Positions 23,938 through 29,343 of a stretch of 29,343 bases of DNA are shown one piece after another (position 1 is the first letter of the stretch; each line of letters starts with the position of its first letter). Made by a program: the position numbers and the translations under genes. The stretch is from DATFXM01 sp035315885 (lineage in GTDB: Bacteria > Acidobacteriota > Blastocatellia > UBA7656). The stretch is taken from NCBI GenBank assembly GCA_035315885.1, contig DATFXM010000141.1, positions 1-29,343 on the forward strand. Direction: 5' to 3'. The notes beneath the pieces were generated by a model. It made no database searches and was not told the DNA's origin. It saw nothing but the letters and a program-made list of their open reading frames with translations.

Positions 23938-24846
23938 CTATTGACGTGTCTGGCGTTCCTGATTCAATGCCGTGATCCGTTTTTCAAGCCATGGTCTCAA
24001 CATCCCGTCTAACCGAAGGGCATGATCAAGGTCCCTTTCCGCCTCCGCAGTCTGGCCTTGAAGCAGTCGTGCAACTCCTCGATCCGCATAGGACCCAGCG
24101 TGCCGTGGGTTGATCCCGATTGCAGTGTTGAAGTCTGCAATAGCTTCCGCGTAGCGTCCTTTTTCCAGCAAGGCGTTGCCCCGATTTCTGTAAGTGGCGA
24201 CAAGATGCGAATTGATCTGAATGCTGCGACCGTAATCAAGAATAGCGCCATCCAGGTCGCCTCTCGTTTGTCTTGCAACGCCGCGATTGCTGTACGCTTC
24301 AGCGAGCCGTGGGTTAAGGGCTATCGCCCTATCATAGTTTGCGAGAGCCTCGCCCAACCGACCCGTGGCCGCGAGTGCGTTGCCCCTGCCGCAATATGCT
24401 TCGGCGAGTCGCGGGTTGATACCTATCGCAATATCGTAGTCTGCAAGACCTTCGTCGATGCGCCCTTTGGCCTCGAGTGCGTCGCCTCGGCTGCGGTACG
24501 CCGCGGCATACCGTGAGTTGATTTCGATAGCGGAAGCGAAATCCTTAATGGCTTCATCAAGAGCCCCCTTGGCATATTGGCTGAGGCCCCGATTGTAATA
24601 AGCTTCTGCGAATTTCGGATCGAACGATATGGCTGCATTGTAGTCGGCAATGGCTTCGTCCAGGTTTCCTTTGGCATAGAGACTATTGCCGCGTGCGAGG
24701 TAGGATTTCGCAGAATTGGAAGTTTGTGCGTGAAGGGGCGGGACGCTCAAGATAAAACCAACAATCAACCAGCCATAGAACCTTCCAAGATTGAGTTTCG
24801 ATCTGAATTCTCTGACGGTTGACAGTGAGGATAAGAGGGCCTTCAT
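23938..24846 (-). CDS. TPR repeat protein with signal peptide or membrane anchor
   Basis: This protein of 302 residues has an N-terminal hydrophobic stretch (about 24-41, FYGWLIVGFILSVPPLHAQ), which may be a signal peptide or anchor. About seven to eight tetratricopeptide repeats (about 48-285) follow, with the 34-residue pattern AYxNRGxxxxxxGxxDEAIxDYxxAIxxNPR. TPR arrays are protein-binding scaffolds. I chose ATG 24846 because GGAGG followed by AAGGAA lies just upstream. It sits between RR3 and fiber 3, where cassettes 1 and 2 have no extra gene. It may therefore help assemble or export the fiber, which is inference only. Confidence 0.85.
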   Translation of the reverse strand: MKALLSSLSTVREFRSKLNLGRFYGWLIVGFILSVPPLHAQTSNSAKSYLARGNSLYAKGNLDEAIADYNAAISFDPKFAEAYYNRGLSQYAKGALDEAIKDFASAIEINSRYAAAYRSRGDALEAKGRIDEGLADYDIAIGINPRLAEAYCGRGNALAATGRLGEALANYDRAIALNPRLAEAYSNRGVARQTRGDLDGAILDYGRSIQINSHLVATYRNRGNALLEKGRYAEAIADFNTAIGINPRHAGSYADRGVARLLQGQTAEAERDLDHALRLDGMLRPWLEKRITALNQERQTRQ

Positions 24847-24895
24847 TTCCTTCCTCCCTTCATTGTGAACGCGTGAGCGCGCCGTCAGCATATGA

Positions 24896-24917
24896 CCTAC
24901 GCCGGTGGCGGGGTAGG
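24896..24917. promoter_or_regulatory. CCTAC...GTAGG inverted repeat between RR3 and the TPR gene
   Basis: CCTACGCCG faces CGGGGTAGG with a GTGG loop and one internal mismatch. It lies 50-71 bases before the TPR start. It may be a regulator-binding dyad or a hairpin; no T run follows. Confidence 0.3.
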
Positions 24918-24963
24918 CATGATCATGTTTTTTTCCGGAAGGATTGGTTGGATCTGGACGGCT

Positions 24964-25635
24964 TTAATAGATGATCCGGCTGCGCAGTGCCTTGGTGACG
25001 GCTTCGGATTTGGAATGGACATGCAACTTGTCGAATATGTTGCGAGTGTAATTGCGGGCTGTATGAATGCTGATTTTGAGCGTGTCGGCAGCCCTCTGGT
25101 AGGTGTGCCCTTCCACGAGCAATCTTAGCAGACGCATTTCCTGGGGAGTCAGTTGTTCGTCCAGCTTCTCCGGTGGGCCGGTCTTTTGAAATAACTTGAT
25201 CACTTTTCGAGCGATCTCGGGAGTCATCGGTGCGCCGCCTCGGTGAGTCTCGCCGATCGCTTCGAGCAGCTTCGCCGGCGGCGTGTTTTTCAGCAAATAG
25301 CCGCTTGCCCCGTTGCAGATTGATTCGAATACGCTGTCTTCACCTGCGTTTACCGTCAACATCAGTATCTGTACTGACGGGTATTTGGCTTTGAGCAGAC
25401 CGATACCTTCGGAGCCCGGCATTCCCGGCAGCTGAATATCCAGCAAAAGCACATCGGGCTCTTCCCCTCCACCTGAACCCAGCGCTTCTTCGACGGACCG
25501 GAATTTTCCCACCGAGCGATAACCCGGCGTACCGTCTATTAGCATCGCCAAAGCTTCCCGCACGGCCCGATCATCTTCGACGACGGCGACTCGAATGCGG
25601 TCATGGTCAGGTGACTGAGTATTTTCTGAGTCCAT
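24964..25635 (-). CDS. RR3: LuxR/NarL-family response regulator
   Basis: This response regulator of 223 residues is the likely partner of HK3. The receiver domain has acidic triplet EDD (20-22), phospho-acceptor Asp66 in LLLDIQLPGMPG, MLTVNAG and YLLKNTPP. The LuxR-type helix-turn-helix reads LTPQEMRLLRLLVEGHTYQ, then IHTARNYTRNIFDKLHVHSKSEAV. The recognition-helix region (SIHTARNYTRN) differs clearly from RR1/RR2 (TVSFHVRN/TVSFHLRN), so it probably reads different DNA. ATG 25635 gives an N-terminus like the other two; an upstream in-frame GTG at 25674 is less likely. It starts 95 bases after HK3 ends. Confidence 0.9.
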   Translation of the reverse strand: MDSENTQSPDHDRIRVAVVEDDRAVREALAMLIDGTPGYRSVGKFRSVEEALGSGGGEEPDVLLLDIQLPGMPGSEGIGLLKAKYPSVQILMLTVNAGEDSVFESICNGASGYLLKNTPPAKLLEAIGETHRGGAPMTPEIARKVIKLFQKTGPPEKLDEQLTPQEMRLLRLLVEGHTYQRAADTLKISIHTARNYTRNIFDKLHVHSKSEAVTKALRSRIIY

Positions 25636-25730
25636 GGCGAGACTGCCCCAGTTTCTTTTCAATCGGGATTGCACACAGGCTTCGAGAACTCACAGTCTTC
25701 TAGCGCTCCGGACGCGCGGTTCGCCCCAGA

Positions 25731-28700
25731 TTATCCTATTTCTCGGTCGTGGGCCATGGCATGTTCATGCCGTGCTCGTTTGAGGGGGAACTCCACTTTT
25801 ATAGTGGTCCCGCCGCCGGGCGACGAATCTATAGTCAATTGGCCGCCGAGCTGCGCTGCCCGCTTTCGAATATTCTCCAGCCCGTGACCGCCTCGTCCAC
25901 CGGCGCGAGGAATATCAGGATGGGAGGGGACTACGAATCCTCGTCCATCATCGCGGATCTCTCCGAAAACCTGGTTATGGACTACGGTCAGGCTGAGCCA
26001 CACAGAATTGCAGGAAGCGTGGCGAGCGGAGTTGTTGATTGCTTCTTTGAAGATCAGGAATAGATGCCGCCGCTGCTGGGGACTCAGCTTGATTTTGTCG
26101 AAGTCAGGCTGGGCTCCGAGCAGCCATTGGATTCCAGCGCCTCCAAGGAAATCGGATGCGAACTCGCGGACCCTGAAAACTACGTTGCTCAGATCGTCTA
26201 GCCTCGGATCAATCGCCCACACGATATCGCTCATGGAGTCCACCGCCGCGCGGGCTGAGTCTGCTATTTCAGTAAGGATTGGAATGGAGTCGTTCTGGGA
26301 TCCGTCCATTTTTCGCTTGGCGACTTCGCTCAGGAGGGCCATTCGAGACAGGCTTGACCCGATATCATCGTGAAGATCCGTTGCAATCCGGGTGCGAACG
26401 CGCTCCAGTTGTATGAGACGGGCGACGCGGTGGCGATGCGCTGCGTAAGCCAGCATAGCGAGCGTTGCCGAAGCCAACATCACAAACCACCATCGCAGAT
26501 ACAGCGGCGGCGGGATTGTGAAGGTGACCACGGCGGGATGGGGGCTCACCTCGCCCTCAGCGGTCACGGCGCGCACCTCGAACCGATAGCTGCCCGCCGC
26601 GAGGTTCGCGTAGTTGACGGTTCGCTGGTCGGTAGGCACGCTCCAGTCGCGATCCGAGCCTTCCAGTTTGTACTGATAGCGCAATACCTCGCCCGTGTCG
26701 AATTCGAGTCCCGCGAAGTCGATGCTTATCCTATTTTGATCGGCACTGAGCCGGAGCGGCCCAACCTGGCTCTCGCCGAGTTCCGAGATGGACGACGCCG
26801 CCCCCGCAATGCGCAAGCCTTGAATCAGAATCGCCGGCTCAAGTTGTATCCGGTCTTGCTCGGGGACGAAGCGCGACAGCTCGCTGTCATTGCCGAGCCA
26901 GAGCGCGCCGCTTTGATCACGATACGCCCACCGCACCCTCCCCGGGAACAATCCGTCGGTCTCCGAATAGTGTTTGATACGACCTGTTAAGGGGTCGAGG
27001 CGGTCCAAACCGCGGCTCGCGCCGAAATATATCCGGCCCCATTTGTCTTCGGTGATGCAAGTCACCTGATTGCTCGATAATCCTTCAGCCGTTGAATAGC
27101 TTACGAAGCTGGGCCGCGCGGCAGTTGGATCATCGATACGACGCACACCATCCTGCCCGCCGGATACCCATAAACGGCCGATGTGATCGCAATAAATTGC
27201 TGTAATCCAGTCGGACGGCGCCCCATCCTTAATGGCGAAAAAGGTGAACCGACCATCCTTGAAGCGCTCCAGACCGCGCCCAGCGATCCCAACCCATAGA
27301 CCGCCATCATGGTCTTCCGCGAACGCCGTTGGCAGCGGACCGTCGGTCAGCCCCTCAGCTTCGGTGAAGGTATGTAGTGACCCTGTCGACCGTTCCCAGC
27401 ATGCCAGGCCACTGACGCCTGTTAATCCCCCAGCCGTGCCAATCCAAATGTTACTCTGGGAATCTTCAAACAGGCGAAAGACATCATCCGTAGCCAATCC
27501 GTTGACGGCGGTGTAAATGGCCCTGGGGCGCGTCTGCGCCGGTGGAGTGGATCCGCGAGGCAGGGGAAAGCGGCATAATCCATCTCCGGTCGCAACCCAC
27601 CAATCGCCGCCGCGATCCTGAAGTGCCACCTGTGCCACGCCCCAGCCGTTCTTGCGGATCGACGCAGGCAATTGCACGCGGACCGAGTCGAATCGCCGCC
27701 CGTTGAAGCGGGCAATGAACTGGCGGCTTTGCGTATCCCTCATGAACACGCAGAGCCCGCCCTTTTGGTCCTCAAAGACTGAAACGATATCGCCACCGTC
27801 GAGGCCATCCTGCTGACCGAACCGATAAAAGCCGTTTCGAGCGACCTTCATCGCGCCCACCACAGTTCCCATCCAGAGATTGCCGTCGCGATCTTCCGCT
27901 ATGACGCGCGCGCCCACATGGCTGAGCCCCTGAGCAGTCGTATAGCTTCGAAACTGCGGCTGCTCCGCATCAGAAGCAGCAATGAATTCGCTGGGTCCTC
28001 TGCCGCCGACCATGAGCCGTCCATTGCTCGTTTGAAATAGAGTGGGAATCCAATTCTGGGTCAGTCCGTCGTTGACGGTGTAACAGCGGGCAACGACAGG
28101 GCGCTCGGGACTCGGATCAGAAACTAGCCGGCAGAGGCCCTCTGGCGTGCCGACCCATACCCGTCCGAGACGATCTTGCAGTAGCGCGGTGATTCGATTA
28201 TGAGGCAACCTTTGGGCTGTGGTGAACCGCTCGACCCGTCCGTCGGTATGATATCGACAGAGTCCGCTGCCGCTAGTGCCAACCCACAATGAGCCTGCCG
28301 CGTCTTCCATTAGCGCTTCGATAATCCAGGAATCGAAGTTCTCTTTTGGAAATCCCAGATCCACGCGCTGAGAACGCCATCCATCGGCGGCGCGCTCCAG
28401 CCGGTAGAGACCAGCACCGGTTCCGCACCAGATAATGCCGGCTCGATCCTCGAGCAGTCGGTTGATATTTTCTTTGGCCAGAACCGGATCGTCCATTGGG
28501 GTAAACAGCGGCGAGCCTTTTGGATGAAACTGGAGCAAGCCGCCCCCGGTCCCCACCAGACAGGTTCCGTCCCGCACTTCCAGTAGATCGGTAACAAAAT
28601 CGTTGCGCATTCCGTTCGCCTTGGTGTAGTTGGTGAACTTGTAGCCGTCGAAATGCGAGAGTCCTTCGGCCGTACAGAACCATAGAACTCCGTGGGAATC

Positions 28701-28862
28701 CTGAACAATGCGGTTGACGCGGTCGTCGGCGAGACCATCGGCCGTCGTGTAGATCTTGATGGGTAACAGCTCAGCATGAACCTCGGGCGCCAGGCGGCAA
28801 ACGGCGGACCACGACGCAAGCAGAAGAACTCCGAAGACCTTTCTGTGCCGGCTGCTAAACAT
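25731..28862 (-). CDS. HK3: two-component propeller sensor histidine kinase
   Basis: This sensor kinase of 1043 residues has a signal peptide (about 1-30, ending VHA-E). LPIKIYTTADGLADDRV and a long propeller region (about 35-670) follow, with blades such as GVLWFCTAEGLSHFDGY, GSLWVGTSGSGLCRY and GRIYFGASRGLDRLD. A Y_Y_Y domain spans about 685-780. The membrane segment starts at W791-W792, and phospho-acceptor His831 lies in TDLHDDIG. The ATP-binding domain has KEAINN, DDGRGF and GHGLENI. DPRLDDLSNVVFRVREFASD and KLSPQQRRHLFLIFKEA are shared with HK4, not with HK1/HK2. All motifs are intact. No strong ribosome site lies before ATG 28862, but the signal peptide fixes the start. RR3, the TPR gene and fiber 3 follow on the same strand. 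Confidence 0.94.
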   Translation of the reverse strand: MFSSRHRKVFGVLLLASWSAVCRLAPEVHAELLPIKIYTTADGLADDRVNRIVQDSHGVLWFCTAEGLSHFDGYKFTNYTKANGMRNDFVTDLLEVRDGTCLVGTGGGLLQFHPKGSPLFTPMDDPVLAKENINRLLEDRAGIIWCGTGAGLYRLERAADGWRSQRVDLGFPKENFDSWIIEALMEDAAGSLWVGTSGSGLCRYHTDGRVERFTTAQRLPHNRITALLQDRLGRVWVGTPEGLCRLVSDPSPERPVVARCYTVNDGLTQNWIPTLFQTSNGRLMVGGRGPSEFIAASDAEQPQFRSYTTAQGLSHVGARVIAEDRDGNLWMGTVVGAMKVARNGFYRFGQQDGLDGGDIVSVFEDQKGGLCVFMRDTQSRQFIARFNGRRFDSVRVQLPASIRKNGWGVAQVALQDRGGDWWVATGDGLCRFPLPRGSTPPAQTRPRAIYTAVNGLATDDVFRLFEDSQSNIWIGTAGGLTGVSGLACWERSTGSLHTFTEAEGLTDGPLPTAFAEDHDGGLWVGIAGRGLERFKDGRFTFFAIKDGAPSDWITAIYCDHIGRLWVSGGQDGVRRIDDPTAARPSFVSYSTAEGLSSNQVTCITEDKWGRIYFGASRGLDRLDPLTGRIKHYSETDGLFPGRVRWAYRDQSGALWLGNDSELSRFVPEQDRIQLEPAILIQGLRIAGAASSISELGESQVGPLRLSADQNRISIDFAGLEFDTGEVLRYQYKLEGSDRDWSVPTDQRTVNYANLAAGSYRFEVRAVTAEGEVSPHPAVVTFTIPPPLYLRWWFVMLASATLAMLAYAAHRHRVARLIQLERVRTRIATDLHDDIGSSLSRMALLSEVAKRKMDGSQNDSIPILTEIADSARAAVDSMSDIVWAIDPRLDDLSNVVFRVREFASDFLGGAGIQWLLGAQPDFDKIKLSPQQRRHLFLIFKEAINNSARHASCNSVWLSLTVVHNQVFGEIRDDGRGFVVPSHPDIPRAGGRGGHGLENIRKRAAQLGGQLTIDSSPGGGTTIKVEFPLKRARHEHAMAHDREIG

Positions 28863-29245
28863 AGTTGCGTACGGCTATCCCGGGCGCTATTGGCTTCGCG
28901 CAAGCGGTAAAGGAATCACAAAATCTGGAACGCTATATTGCTCAACCCAATTTTGAGCATTGTCGCTTGGAGGATCCGAACTGATGCATGATGCTAGCTG
29001 ACGGGCATAGGTGTTACTCCTTAGACAGACAGCTTGGAAAGGTGACGACATTCTAGCACTCAGAGAGACAGAATCAAGCCGCTAAAAGTTCATTCAGGGT
29101 CCAGATATGATCGGTTATACCTGCGGCATACTGCTGGATAGAATTCTAGTGTTCGAAGTAATCGCTTGGTTACTGTCTGGTTGTTGTCAAAACGACTTTT
29201 AAGCGAGCATTTCTTGATTTGAGTGTTTAGTAGTGCTTGATTTGG
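28863..29245. other. non-coding region upstream of HK3
   Basis: No supported gene is seen. It should contain the HK3 promoter. An inverted repeat (28940-28958) is the only clear structure. AT content rises towards the tRNA fragment at the right. Confidence 0.4.
28940..28958. promoter_or_regulatory. GCTCAA-N7-TTGAGC dyad upstream of HK3
   Basis: A perfect six-base inverted repeat lies 78-96 bases before the HK3 start, a plausible operator position. It does not resemble the HK-RR junction element. Confidence 0.3.
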
Positions 29246-29290
29246 TGGGGCGAGCAGAGGGATTTGAACCCTCGACCTCCTGATCCACAG
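29246..29290 (-). tRNA. tRNA-His 3' half (anticodon loop to CCA), fragment
   Basis: On the minus strand the sequence runs from an anticodon loop CTGTGGA (anticodon GTG) through TCAGG and GAGGTC to a T arm GAGGG-TTCAAAT-CCCTC. The acceptor strand TGCTCGC, discriminator C and CCA follow. A C discriminator with a GTG anticodon points to histidine. Upstream sequence (29291-29343) has no matching acceptor strand (GCGAGCA expected) and no D arm. The 5' anticodon strand is displaced by about three bases. This is therefore not a complete tRNA gene. A fragment of exactly this extent is typical of an attachment site left by a tRNA-targeting integrase. Confidence 0.6.
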
Positions 29291-29343
29291 GCATCAGAGA
29301 GCATAACGTCCTTTAACAGTGGAAAACGTAAGCATATCAAAAT

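Noticed and set aside
29246..29343. A complete tRNA gene at the right edge
   Set aside because: No matching 5' acceptor strand or D arm is present in 29291-29343, so only a 3' fragment can be supported.

Overview
The window looks like a bacterial chromosome segment, most probably from Acidobacteriota (Blastocatellia-like). This is inferred from three things: several periplasmic-propeller histidine kinases paired with separate LuxR/NarL-type regulators, large secreted 'fiber' proteins with VGIGT and FPDGTxQTT repeats, and a planctomycete/acidobacterial-type cytochrome c domain fused to ankyrin repeats. Start codons are preceded by good Shine-Dalgarno sequences, and nearly every large product carries a signal peptide. 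No transposase, integrase or CRISPR array is visible.

Left edge (1-376, minus): the 5' end of an amidase-signature gene, broken by a frameshift near codon 22. Plus-strand block (620-10006): HK1, RR1, a secreted repeat protein (fiber 1), a protein with Pro-Trp repeats and an NPQPLPP motif, a secreted cytochrome c/ankyrin/cytochrome c/cyclase-like fusion, and a short membrane histidine kinase (HK4) split by a +1 frameshift. A non-coding stretch with an imperfect palindromic repeat follows.

Minus-strand block (28862 down to 10481), in transcription order: HK3, RR3, a TPR protein, fiber 3, a small secreted Pro-rich protein, then HK2, RR2, fiber 2, fiber 4 and a secreted JAB/MPN-like protein. Near the right edge lies the 3' half of a tRNA, best read as tRNA-His, without its 5' half. 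This looks like the scar of a site-specific integration.

The organising theme is a cassette present three times: a propeller sensor kinase, its LuxR-type regulator, and a secreted phage-tail-fiber-like protein, with a TPR protein inserted in one copy. The kinases form two sub-types, HK1/HK2 and HK3/HK4. The HK1-RR1 and HK2-RR2 junctions share a 25-nt element (20/25 identical, all differences transitions). It overlaps a promoter-like pair with identical 16-nt spacing, so the regulators may have their own autoregulated promoters. The inferred model is that each kinase senses a periplasmic ligand and its regulator controls a cell-surface or secreted fiber. Regulation of the fibers is not shown by the sequence; it is inferred from repeated gene order.
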